Assembly: GCA_002433675.1 (NCBI GenBank)
Contig: DJIP01000393.1
Location: 1 to 7,885, forward strand
Direction of reading: 5' to 3'
Source of the DNA: Halomonas halophila
GTDB lineage: Bacteria; Pseudomonadota; Gammaproteobacteria; Pseudomonadales; Halomonadaceae
DNA length: 7,885 nucleotides
The notes beneath the pieces were generated by a model. That model saw only the letters and a list, made by a program, of their open reading frames with translations. It did no database searches and was not told the DNA's origin. The translations under genes were made by a program, and so were the position numbers. Every line of letters starts with the position of its first letter. Position 1 is the first letter of the stretch. This document shows positions 1 through 6,437 of the stretch, piece by piece.

Positions 1-1
1 T

Positions 2-973
<972 letters not shown>

Positions 974-983
974 AACAGGACTC

Positions 984-1004
984 GCCCGCAGGCTCTCTGC
1001 GGGC
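984..1004 (+). other. Stem-loop just after ectB
   Basis: Perfect 8-bp stem (GCCCGCAG, 984-991, with CTGCGGGC, 997-1004) around a 5-nt loop, starting 10 nt after the ectB stop codon. No T-run follows, so by itself it does not look like an intrinsic terminator. It could protect the 3' end of the upstream message or help the terminator 46 nt downstream. Its function is inferred only from its position. Confidence 0.45.
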
Positions 1005-1049
1005 AGGCGCCAGCAGCAAGGCGTCGCTGATCCTGCCCTGAGCAATATC

Positions 1050-1076
1050 AAAAGCGAGGGCCCGCCCTCGCTTTTT
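1050..1076 (+). terminator. Intrinsic terminator between ectB and ectC
   Basis: An uninterrupted 11-bp stem (1050-1060 with 1065-1075), with the GC-rich core GCGAGGG/CCCTCGC, closes a CCCG loop and runs straight into TTTTT (1072-1076). An A-run lies on the left side (1050-1053), so it could also act on the minus strand. It sits 76 nt after the ectB stop and 91 nt before the ectC start, an unexpected place if ectABC were read as one uninterrupted message. How much transcription passes through it cannot be told from sequence. Confidence 0.82.
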
Positions 1077-1097
1077 CTGCGGCCGCCACCAGCGTCC

Positions 1098-1118
1098 AAA
1101 GCCTCGCAAGAGGCCTTT
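1098..1118 (+). other. GNRA-tetraloop hairpin upstream of ectC
   Basis: GCCTC (1101-1105) pairs with GAGGC (1110-1114) around a GCAA tetraloop of the stable GNRA class. AAA (1098-1100) can extend the stem with TTT (1116-1118) past one bulged C. The hairpin is short, and the TTT lies within the stem and is not a downstream tract, so it is a weak terminator at best. It lies between the strong terminator and the candidate ectC promoter. Confidence 0.35.
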
Positions 1119-1125
1119 CGATGCC

Positions 1126-1141
1126 CGGCACCGCCGACGCC
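1126..1141 (+). promoter_or_regulatory. Candidate sigma54 (-24/-12) promoter of ectC
   Basis: GGCAC at 1127-1131 and GC at 1139-1140 have the GG-N10-GC geometry required by sigma54. The -24 half agrees well with TGGCAC, but the -12 half is ACGC where TTGC is the consensus, so the match is partial. Transcription would start near 1152, leaving a leader of about 16 nt with the ectC Shine-Dalgarno. From memory, a sigma54 promoter upstream of ectC has been proposed for Halomonas elongata, which raises the prior. I saw no convincing sigma70 promoter here. Confidence 0.42.
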
Positions 1142-1167
1142 CCCGACACCCGACAACGGAGAATTCG

Positions 1168-1560
1168 ATGATCGTTCGCAACCTGGAAGAAGCCCGTCAG
1201 ACCGATCGCCTGGTCAAGGCAGAGAACGGTAACTGGGACAGCACCCGCCTGATGCTTGCCGATGATGGCGGCCAGTGTTCCTTCCACATCACCCGTATCT
1301 TCGAGGGTACCGAGACCCATATCCACTACAAGCATCACTTCGAAGCGGTCTTCTGCATCGAAGGCGAGGGCGAGGTGGAGACCCTGGCCGATGGCAAGAT
1401 CTGGCCGATCAAGCCGGGCGACATCTACATCCTGGATCAGCACGACGAACACCTGCTGCGTGCCTCCAAGACCATGCATCTGGCCTGCGTGTTTACTCCG
1501 GGTCTGTCCGGCAAGGAAGTGCACCGCGAAGATGGCTCCTACGCGCCCGCCGGCGAGTAA
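1168..1560 (+). CDS. ectC: L-ectoine synthase EctC
   Basis: Cytoplasmic cupin-fold enzyme that closes the ring of N-gamma-acetyl-L-2,4-diaminobutyrate, with loss of water, to give ectoine. The 130 residues match the normal length for the family. The ATG at 1168 has GGAGA at 1158-1162 at good spacing. Mapping the Paenibacillus lautus EctC residues from memory (offset of two) places the iron ligands at Glu59, Tyr87 and His95. The substrate-binding positions are Trp23, Arg27, Thr42, His53, Tyr54, Cys107, Phe109 and Glu117, all present. Residue 40 is His where I recall Asn in the P. lautus enzyme; other EctC proteins may also vary here. The [20 protein letters not shown] block is diagnostic. It follows ectB by 194 bp, with a terminator and a candidate promoter of its own between them. 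No ectD or aspartokinase gene follows directly. Identity is certain. Confidence 0.98.
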   Translation: MIVRNLEEARQTDRLVKAENGNWDSTRLMLADDGGQCSFHITRIFEGTETHIHYKHHFEAVFCIEGEGEVETLADGKIWPIKPGDIYILDQHDEHLLRASKTMHLACVFTPGLSGKEVHREDGSYAPAGE

Positions 1561-1592
1561 GGGTGTACCGCCAGGATTGAACAAGAAAGAGC

Positions 1593-1624
1593 AAGTAAGG
1601 GAGCGGGCAAGTCTTACTTCCCGC
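1593..1624 (+). other. Two competing stem-loops after ectC
   Basis: AAGTAAG (1593-1599) can pair with CTTACTT (1613-1619). Alternatively GCGGG plus AAG (1603-1607 and 1609-1611, one C bulged) can pair with CTTCCCGC (1617-1624). The two folds share bases 1617-1619 and so exclude each other. They precede the stronger hairpin at 1629. Whether the choice is used, for example as part of a transcription-end structure, is unknown. Confidence 0.3.
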
Positions 1625-1628
1625 ACCA

Positions 1629-1658
1629 GACAACGGCGTCCTTCGGGGCGCCGTTGTC
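1629..1658 (+). terminator. Likely terminator hairpin after ectC (no clear U-tract)
   Basis: A 13-bp stem (1629-1641 with 1646-1658, one G-T pair) is capped by C(TTCG)G, the very stable UUCG tetraloop common in bacterial terminators. It begins 68 nt after the ectC stop. The downstream sequence GTATCTGG has no T-run on either strand, so it may act as a Rho-assisted end, an RNA 3'-end stabiliser, or a weak intrinsic terminator. Confidence 0.55.
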
Positions 1659-1738
1659 GTATCTGGCCCATCGCCTGAGGTTCTTGCAGGGTTCTGGGGG
1701 TAAACGGCACGGGAATGGCAGCGGGGGCATAGGAGGCA

Positions 1739-1757
1739 GGCACAGCAAAATTGTGCC
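1739..1757. promoter_or_regulatory. Operator-like inverted repeat upstream of the porin-like gene
   Basis: GGCACA (1739-1744) and TGTGCC (1752-1757) are perfect 6-bp inverted arms around a 7-bp AT-rich spacer. The centre lies about 42 bp upstream of the start predicted from the -10 box at 1778, the usual position of an activator site. The sequence does not match the CRP consensus well, so the regulator is unknown. Confidence 0.35.
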
Positions 1758-1777
1758 CAAAAGTTCGTAGTGCTTCC

Positions 1778-1783
1778 TATACT
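1778..1783 (+). promoter_or_regulatory. Candidate -10 box of the porin-like gene
   Basis: TATACT matches five of six bases of the sigma70 -10 consensus. No good -35 is found 16-18 bp upstream; the nearest, TTGTGC at 1751, is 21 bp away. The promoter would therefore be weak or activator-dependent, consistent with the inverted repeat just upstream. Transcription would begin near 1790. Confidence 0.4.
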
Positions 1784-1815
1784 TTGCAGCAAACTTCTCA
1801 ATGGAAACCGTCCCC

Positions 1816-2787
1816 ATGGCCGTTTGTCGCTCCCGACTCCTGACCTCCGGTATGTATCACTACCTGCTGGCAGCGCCGACGCTTGGTCTAGCGCTGCTGG
1901 CCCCAGCGACGGCTCACGCCTCGGAAGGCGGCAGCAGCATCTATGTACCGGGCGCCTACAACGACTTTGCCGCAGGGCTGGCCCCGCCACCTGGGGTCTA
2001 TGCGCGCAACGACCTGGTGCGCTACGAGGGCGATATCGGCGCGCGCCCCCTGGGTGGGCGGCTATCGGCGGGTCTTGACCAGACGCTGTGGTTCAATCTG
2101 CTAAAGCTGACCTGGGTGACCGACGTCGAGTGGCTCGGTGCCACCTACATCGCCGGGATCAATCTTCCCTACGTGGTCGACGTCAGCGTCGATCTCGAGG
2201 CGGATATCGCCGGCCAGGAAAGCTTCAATACCGGCAGCAACAGCGGCTTCGGTGACCCGTACCTGGTGCCTGTCGCCCTCAACTGGGCCAACGGGACTCA
2301 CCACACCACGGCGGCGGTGGGTATCAACATTCCGGTGGGGCGCTACGACGAGGACGACCGGATCAACCTGGGGCGGCACTACTGGTCCATCGATCCCACC
2401 ATTACCTACAGCTGGCTGCCCGAAAGCGGATGGGACCTGTCCATGACCGCGGGCATCCTGTTCAACTTCAAGAACGATGCCACCGACTACACCACCGGCG
2501 ATGAGTTTCACCTGGACGTGCTGGCGGCGAAGTACCTGACGCCAAGCTTCGGACTGGGGTTGGCCGGCTACGTCTATGAACAGCTCGAGTCCGACTCGGG
2601 GCCGGTACCGGATCGCCTGGAAGACGGCTTTCGCAGTAGCGGGGCAGGGGTAGGGCCGGCCTTCATGAAGAGCGTCTCACTGGGCCAGACTCCGGTCACC
2701 CTGATCGGAAAGTGGCTTCACGATGTGTCATCCGAAAATCGCTTCGATGGCGATACGGTGTCAGTGTCGGCGGCCTGGGCCTTCTAG
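1816..2787 (+). CDS. Outer-membrane beta-barrel protein, phenol MetA-pathway (PF13557-like) family
   Basis: Predicted outer-membrane channel or transporter of the family annotated as 'putative MetA-pathway of phenol degradation'. Members are barrels often found near catabolic genes, and few have a proven substrate. A signal peptide is clear: a basic start (MAVCRSR), a hydrophobic run (LLAAPTLGLALLAPA), and a cleavage motif AHA before SEGG at about residue 35. The mature part alternates polar and hydrophobic residues, has NLPYVVDVSV and GFGDPYLVPVALNW stretches typical of the family, and ends in AWAF with the C-terminal Phe expected of barrel proteins. The 323 residues are a normal length. The ATG at 1816 is chosen because GGAA at 1803 precedes it and the -10 box at 1778 would leave a sensible leader. 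ATG 1801 is in frame but has no ribosome binding site; ATG 1852 would shorten the basic region. It stands alone between the ectoine and uronate genes, so its partner is unclear. Confidence 0.75.
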   Translation: MAVCRSRLLTSGMYHYLLAAPTLGLALLAPATAHASEGGSSIYVPGAYNDFAAGLAPPPGVYARNDLVRYEGDIGARPLGGRLSAGLDQTLWFNLLKLTWVTDVEWLGATYIAGINLPYVVDVSVDLEADIAGQESFNTGSNSGFGDPYLVPVALNWANGTHHTTAAVGINIPVGRYDEDDRINLGRHYWSIDPTITYSWLPESGWDLSMTAGILFNFKNDATDYTTGDEFHLDVLAAKYLTPSFGLGLAGYVYEQLESDSGPVPDRLEDGFRSSGAGVGPAFMKSVSLGQTPVTLIGKWLHDVSSENRFDGDTVSVSAAWAF

Positions 2788-3148
2788 CCACCTCTCGGCC
2801 AGCGCTCGATCTGATGACTCGGAGGCGACGGCTCGGACCTTTTTCTTTCCCGGAACGCGTCTTGGCCATGCGCTCGAGCTGAGTCTACGCAATGATGTAT
2901 CTCCGCAAGGATTTGGCTCCGCTGACCGTTTCTATCCGATGAAGCCTTGCATGTGCCACGAGCCTTCCAGTCGCCTGATGCAGCGAGCGCTCCGCATGGA
3001 AATGGCCGACCGTATGTCGCGCTCTGCATGAACACATATTTACAACTAATTCGCGGCCGAAGCGGTGATTCTTCGCGCCGCCAGAAGGGCTAAATCGATC
3101 GTTATTGCTCGTTAATAAGGGCCTTTTTCACCAAATATCGATCATGCC

Positions 3149-3161
3149 GGCCATATTGGCC
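3149..3161. promoter_or_regulatory. Palindrome upstream of dctP (5-3-5)
   Basis: GGCCA-TAT-TGGCC is a perfect 13-bp inverted repeat in the AT-rich part of the intergenic region, about 215 bp before the dctP start. Its arm and spacer lengths equal those of the core of the second palindrome at 3246-3258, although the sequence differs. It may be a regulator site. No regulator gene lies in the window. Confidence 0.33.
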
Positions 3162-3213
3162 AACGTAGGTCGACAGCGGCATTGCACTTTAGTCAAAACC
3201 TGTCAGGAAGGGG

Positions 3214-3243
3214 TTGCAGCCAGGAAGTCCTCTCTTCTACTTT
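3214..3243 (+). promoter_or_regulatory. Weak candidate sigma70 promoter of dctP
   Basis: TTGCAG (3214-3219) and TACTTT (3238-3243) stand 18 bp apart. Each is only a partial match to -35 and -10 consensus sequences. The pairing is attractive mainly because the palindrome at 3244-3260 would then lie directly on the transcription start, where a repressor would bind. Other starts are possible. Confidence 0.25.
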
Positions 3244-3260
3244 GTCATACATAGTATGCC
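3244..3260. promoter_or_regulatory. Candidate operator of the dctP operon
   Basis: The inverted repeat GTCATAC-ATA-GTATGCC has 7-bp arms with one mismatch around a 3-bp spacer; the CATAC/GTATG core is perfect. It is centred about 125 bp before the dctP start. Uronate operons are often controlled by GntR-family (FCD) repressors that bind short AT-rich palindromes of this size, so such a regulator is a reasonable guess, but the site does not identify it. Confidence 0.42.
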
Positions 3261-3271
3261 ATGGTTTCCAA

Positions 3272-3303
3272 AAGACGGCCCAAGTCTTCGCCACCTGGTG
3301 GCG
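3272..3303 (+). other. Tandem hairpins or palindrome in the dctP leader
   Basis: AAGAC (3272-3276) pairs with GTCTT (3284-3288). Directly abutting it is CGCCACC-T-GGTGGCG (3289-3303), a perfect 15-bp palindrome in DNA. In RNA the first element makes a 5-bp stem with a 7-nt loop and the second a 5-bp stem with a 5-nt loop. They would lie in a leader of roughly 125 nt if transcription starts near 3250. No known riboswitch is recognised, and the second element could equally be a protein-binding site. Confidence 0.35.
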
Positions 3304-3375
3304 GCAGAAGAGGGCCGGACACTTGCCCAGCCGGGTATGACAACAACGCCAATAAGGTCAACCAGAGGACTCGCC

Positions 3376-4383
3376 ATGAATCCCGCCCCTTCACGCAAGC
3401 TCACCCGCGCCATCCACCTTGCCGGCCTGGCCGCGACCACCGCCTTGCTGGCGACGCCGGCCCTGGCCGAACAGTGGCGCGGCTGGAACATTCATCCCCC
3501 CGAGTACCCCAACAGTATCGCGCTGGAGACCTTCGCCAAGGAGGTGGACGAGCGAACGGAAGGGCGTATCACGCCAAAGGTCTATCACAACGCCGTGCTG
3601 GGGGATCAGCCCGATGCCATCGAGCAGACCCGCAACGGCGCGCTGGACTTCGGCAACTTCAACATGGGTCCCATGGGTCCCATGGTGCCGGCGGCCAACG
3701 TCCTCTCGCTGCCTTTCATCTTCGAAAGTGAAGAGCGCATGTACGAGCTGATGGACGGCGAGATCGGCGAACGCTTCGCCGCGGCGATGGAGGAGCAGGG
3801 ACTGGTCGCGCTGGGCTGGTTCGGGGCAGGCTCGCGCAGCCTCTACAACACCGACCATCCCGTCGAGACCCCTGAAGATGTACAGGGCATGAAGGTCCGG
3901 GTCATGAACAATGACCTCTACGTCGACATGATCGACGCTCTGGGCGGCAACGCTACCCCCATGGCCTACGGTGAGGTCTATCAATCGCTGACGACCGGCG
4001 TGATCGACGGCGCCGAGAACAACTTCCCGTCCTACGAGTCCAGCGGTCACTACGAGGTTGCCGGCTACTACTCGCTGACCAACCACCTGGTCATTCCCGA
4101 GTGCCTGTGCATGGCGCGCAGCACCTGGGACGAGCTGTCCGAGGAGGACCAGGCAGCAGTCCGGGAGGCCGGGCAGGTCGCCACCGAGCAGCAGCGTGAG
4201 CTGTGGGAAGAGCGTACCGCGGCCAGTCGGCAAACGGCGCTGGATGCGGGCGTCGAGATCAATGAGGTTCCGGACAAGTCAGAATTCCAGGCGCTGATGC
4301 AACCGGTCTATGAGGGTTTTCTTGCCGAAAATCCGGACCTGGCCTCGCTGGTCGACGATATTCGCGCGGCTCAGGCCGACTGA
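3376..4383 (+). CDS. dctP: TRAP transporter periplasmic binding protein DctP (probably uronate)
   Basis: Periplasmic solute receptor of a tripartite ATP-independent transporter; it binds an organic acid and delivers it to the DctQM membrane pair. The start is ATG 3376 with AGAGGA at 3364-3369. The frame is open further upstream, but that extension would bury the signal peptide. Residues 1-31 form a signal peptide (basic SRKLTR, hydrophobic core, cut after TPALA), leaving about 304 mature residues, normal for DctP. Family marks are TIEQ-like AIEQTRNGALDFG (81-93), LPFIF (112-116), GSRSLYN (152-158), and MKVRV with Arg175, the arginine that normally grips the ligand carboxylate. GEVYQSLTTGVIDGAENN (199-216) and PSYESSGHYEV follow. 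From memory this last stretch resembles DctP proteins that bind galacturonate or glucuronate, and the downstream lactone enzymes agree. The exact ligand remains inferred. Confidence 0.9.
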   Translation: MNPAPSRKLTRAIHLAGLAATTALLATPALAEQWRGWNIHPPEYPNSIALETFAKEVDERTEGRITPKVYHNAVLGDQPDAIEQTRNGALDFGNFNMGPMGPMVPAANVLSLPFIFESEERMYELMDGEIGERFAAAMEEQGLVALGWFGAGSRSLYNTDHPVETPEDVQGMKVRVMNNDLYVDMIDALGGNATPMAYGEVYQSLTTGVIDGAENNFPSYESSGHYEVAGYYSLTNHLVIPECLCMARSTWDELSEEDQAAVREAGQVATEQQRELWEERTAASRQTALDAGVEINEVPDKSEFQALMQPVYEGFLAENPDLASLVDDIRAAQAD

Positions 4384-4401
4384 TCCCATTGACATGAGAG
4401 C

Positions 4402-4425
4402 CCCGTCCCCGGTGCCGGGGGCGGG
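4402..4425 (+). other. GC hairpin between dctP and dctQ
   Basis: A 10-bp stem (4402-4411 with 4416-4425, one G-T pair) with a GTGC loop lies in the 57-nt gap and ends directly before the dctQ Shine-Dalgarno GGGGAGG (4427-4433). CCCCG at 4401-4405 can instead pair with CGGGG at 4426-4430, which would cover part of that site. There is no T-run. Such a structure can keep the binding protein in excess over the membrane subunits by stabilising the dctP message or limiting dctQ translation. Confidence 0.55.
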
Positions 4426-4440
4426 CGGGGAGGCTGATGC

Positions 4441-5070
4441 GTGAACGCACCCACCGACACCTCTGACGTCGGGTCCGAGCAAACCGAGTCAGAGCAAGAG
4501 GGCGCCACGGTACGCCGTGGTGCCTTTCCTCCGGCATCGCCGGAGTCACGAAGCATACGCTACAAGCGTGAAACACCCAGCCGGCTGGACCGTATCCTCG
4601 ACAGTCTCGCCCATGGTTGCATCATGGTCGCCGGGGTGCTGCTGGTGTTGCTGATCATCACCTTTGGCTGGCTGGTATTTGGCCGCTACGTCCTCAATGA
4701 CACCCCCACCTGGGTGGAGCAGACGGCGCTTCTGAGCGTTGCCTACATCACCTTTCTCGGCGCCGCTGCCGGCGTTCGTCACAACAGTCACCTGTCCATC
4801 GACCTGCTGCGCGACAACATGCCGGCGCCCATCAAGGGGCTGATGCACCATCTGGCGGATCTGTTCGTGGTGGCCTTTGGCGGCTTCATGGCCTGGCAGG
4901 GCTGGCAGTTGATGATGACCAACCTGGCTCGTCCTATTCCGATGCTCGGACTCTCCGAAAGCTGGCGTGCCGCGCCGCTGGCGATCTGCGGTGCGCTGAT
5001 GGTGCTGTTCGCGGTGGCCAACATCATCAAGCGGCTCGGCGGCCGGCACAACCCGACCCAGGAGGACTGA
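4441..5070 (+). CDS. dctQ: TRAP transporter small membrane subunit DctQ
   Basis: Small inner-membrane subunit that pairs with DctM for sodium-driven uptake of the DctP-bound acid. The start is GTG 4441, with a strong GGGGAGG at 4427-4433; no later in-frame start has such support before the first membrane segment. Four hydrophobic segments are visible at about residues 58-82, 95-113, 134-156 and 176-197. WVEQ (91-94) and GAAAGVRHNSHLSID (107-121) match the conserved family regions. At 209 residues it is longer than many DctQ proteins because of a hydrophilic tail of about 57 residues, first acidic (DTSDVGSEQTESEQE), then basic and Pro/Ser-rich, expected to lie in the cytoplasm. It is followed by dctM after only 2 nt. 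The family call is firm; the role of the tail is unknown. Confidence 0.9.
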   Translation: MNAPTDTSDVGSEQTESEQEGATVRRGAFPPASPESRSIRYKRETPSRLDRILDSLAHGCIMVAGVLLVLLIITFGWLVFGRYVLNDTPTWVEQTALLSVAYITFLGAAAGVRHNSHLSIDLLRDNMPAPIKGLMHHLADLFVVAFGGFMAWQGWQLMMTNLARPIPMLGLSESWRAAPLAICGALMVLFAVANIIKRLGGRHNPTQED

Positions 5071-5072
5071 GC

Positions 5073-6353
5073 ATGGGACTGGCAATCGTTTTTGGACTCT
5101 TTGCCCTGGGACTGGCGGTCGGCGCTCCGGTGGCCTTTGCCGTGGGGCTGGCAGCAGTAGGGGGCTTTCTCTATGAGGGACTGCCGCTGTTTGTGGCATT
5201 CCAGCGCATCCTCTCGGGCATTTCGGTGTTTTCGCTGTTGGCGATTCCGTTCTTTATCTTCGCCGGCGAGCTGATGCTGCACGGCGGAATCTCCCAGCGC
5301 CTGGTGCGCCTGGCTTCTGCTGCAGTGGGCCGGGTGCGTGGTGGGCTCGGGGTCGTCAACGTGACCTCTTCGATGCTGTTCGGCGGTATTTCCGGTTCGG
5401 CGGTGGCGGACACCTCGGCACTGGGCTCCATCCTGATTCCAGTGATGAAGGAGAAGGGCTACGACGCAGACTACGCGGTCAACGTCACGGTGACATCATC
5501 GGTGGCCGGGGTGGTGATTCCGCCCAGCCACAACATGATCCTCTACGCCGTGGCGGCCGGCGGCGGCCTGTCCATCACCAAGCTGTTCATGGCGGGCATC
5601 GTGCCGGGCATCCTGATGTGTGGTCTGCTGGCCCTGGCCGCCTATCTGGTGGCGGTCAAGCGTGGCTACCAGGGCGAACGCTTTCCTGGCTGGCAGGCGC
5701 TGGCGATCAGCTTTGCCGCCGCACTGCCGGGACTGCTGACCGCGGTGATCATCGTGGGCGGCGTGCTGTCGGGGGTACTGACGGTGACCGAGTCAGGCGC
5801 CTTCGGGGCCATCTACGCCATCGTCGTCACCGCGCTGGTCTATCGTGAGCTGCGCTGGGCGTCGTTCAAGCAGGCGGTCTACCAGTCGGTGCGCACCACC
5901 GCGCTGGTGATGATCCTGGTCGGCTGCGCCTCGGCATTCTCGTATCTGCTTGCCCTGTACAGCGTACCGGAGCTGCTGTCCAACGCGCTGCTCGGGATCA
6001 CCGATAATCCGCTCGCCATCCTGCTGATGCTGAACCTGATCCTGCTGGCTCTCGGCATGATCATGGACATGGCGGCGCTGATCCTGATCTGTACGCCGAT
6101 CTTTCTGCCGATTGCCGCCCAGTTCGGCATGGATCCGATCCAGTTCGGGATCATGATGATGATGAACCTGGGGCTCGGGCTATGCACACCGCCGGTAGGG
6201 GCCTGCCTGTTTGTCGGCAGCGTGGTGGGCAAGATCAAGATCGAGCAGACCGTTCGCACGATCTGGCCCTTTTACCTGGCACTGTTCGCCGCCCTGATGC
6301 TGGTGACCTACGTACCGGCACTGTCCATGGCACTGCCCAATATGCTGGAGTGA
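5073..6353 (+). CDS. dctM: TRAP transporter large membrane subunit DctM
   Basis: Large inner-membrane subunit forming the transport path for sodium and substrate. The 426 residues are the normal length. The ATG at 5073 has GGAGG at 5061-5065, inside the end of dctQ, and begins 2 nt after the dctQ stop, so the two are probably translated together. The protein is hydrophobic throughout, with many membrane segments. The two re-entrant regions of the family are recognisable: FGGISGSAVADTSALGS (103-119) with VIPPSHNMILYA (148-159), and the second repeat with MNLGLGLCTPPVGACLF (364-380). These carry the Ser, Gly and Pro residues that line the sodium and substrate sites in related proteins. The sequence is intact. 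The ligand is set mainly by DctP and is taken to be a hexuronate from context. Confidence 0.95.
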   Translation: MGLAIVFGLFALGLAVGAPVAFAVGLAAVGGFLYEGLPLFVAFQRILSGISVFSLLAIPFFIFAGELMLHGGISQRLVRLASAAVGRVRGGLGVVNVTSSMLFGGISGSAVADTSALGSILIPVMKEKGYDADYAVNVTVTSSVAGVVIPPSHNMILYAVAAGGGLSITKLFMAGIVPGILMCGLLALAAYLVAVKRGYQGERFPGWQALAISFAAALPGLLTAVIIVGGVLSGVLTVTESGAFGAIYAIVVTALVYRELRWASFKQAVYQSVRTTALVMILVGCASAFSYLLALYSVPELLSNALLGITDNPLAILLMLNLILLALGMIMDMAALILICTPIFLPIAAQFGMDPIQFGIMMMMNLGLGLCTPPVGACLFVGSVVGKIKIEQTVRTIWPFYLALFAALMLVTYVPALSMALPNMLE

Positions 6354-6437
6354 TGGCGTCGGCAATGGCCGCCTGGATAGCAGCAAGAACAAGACTTCCC
6401 ATGAAGATGCTCCACCGACTGAAAAAGAGGCACACCG

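Larger units (their letters stand above)
2788..3375. other. 588-bp intergenic region upstream of dctP
   Basis: No convincing gene is seen on either strand. Open frames here lack ribosome binding sites and recognisable products. From 2788 to about 3030 the base composition is like the genes, but the only notable feature is an imperfect direct repeat (2795-2814 and 2862-2882). TTTTTCTTT near 2850 has no stem before it. From about 3030 to 3250 the DNA is AT-richer and looks regulatory: ATCGATC occurs at 3094 and 3137, TCGTTA occurs twice 10 bp apart (3099 and 3109), and two palindromes lie at 3149 and 3244. From 3272 to 3375 it is probably the dctP leader. The frame of dctP is open back to 3214, but that stretch is not protein-like. 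Confidence 0.6.

Noticed and set aside
1048..1743. 231-residue minus-strand frame opposite ectC
   Set aside because: It is a shadow of ectC and its GC-rich flanks, crosses two hairpins, and resembles no family.
2848..2858. Terminator at the TTTTTCTTT run after the porin-like gene
   Set aside because: No stable stem precedes the T-run; the nearby GC-rich bases do not pair well.
2939..3031. Small ORF of 30 codons in the intergenic region
   Set aside because: No Shine-Dalgarno, no recognisable motif, and odd Met/Arg-rich composition; likely chance.
3201..3218. Sigma54 promoter ending in TTGCA upstream of dctP
   Set aside because: The -12-like TTGCA is good, but the bases 12 nt upstream are CA where GG is needed.
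3214..3375. N-terminal extension of dctP from TTG 3214
   Set aside because: It has no ribosome binding site and would place 54 non-conserved residues ahead of a clear signal peptide; ATG 3376 has AGAGGA at the right distance.
3391..4233. 280-residue minus-strand frame opposite dctP
   Set aside because: A long antisense frame of the kind GC-rich genes often produce; dctP on the other strand is plainly the real gene.
4437..4439. ATG as the dctQ start
   Set aside because: It is in another frame and meets a stop after nine codons; GTG 4441 gives the full DctQ.
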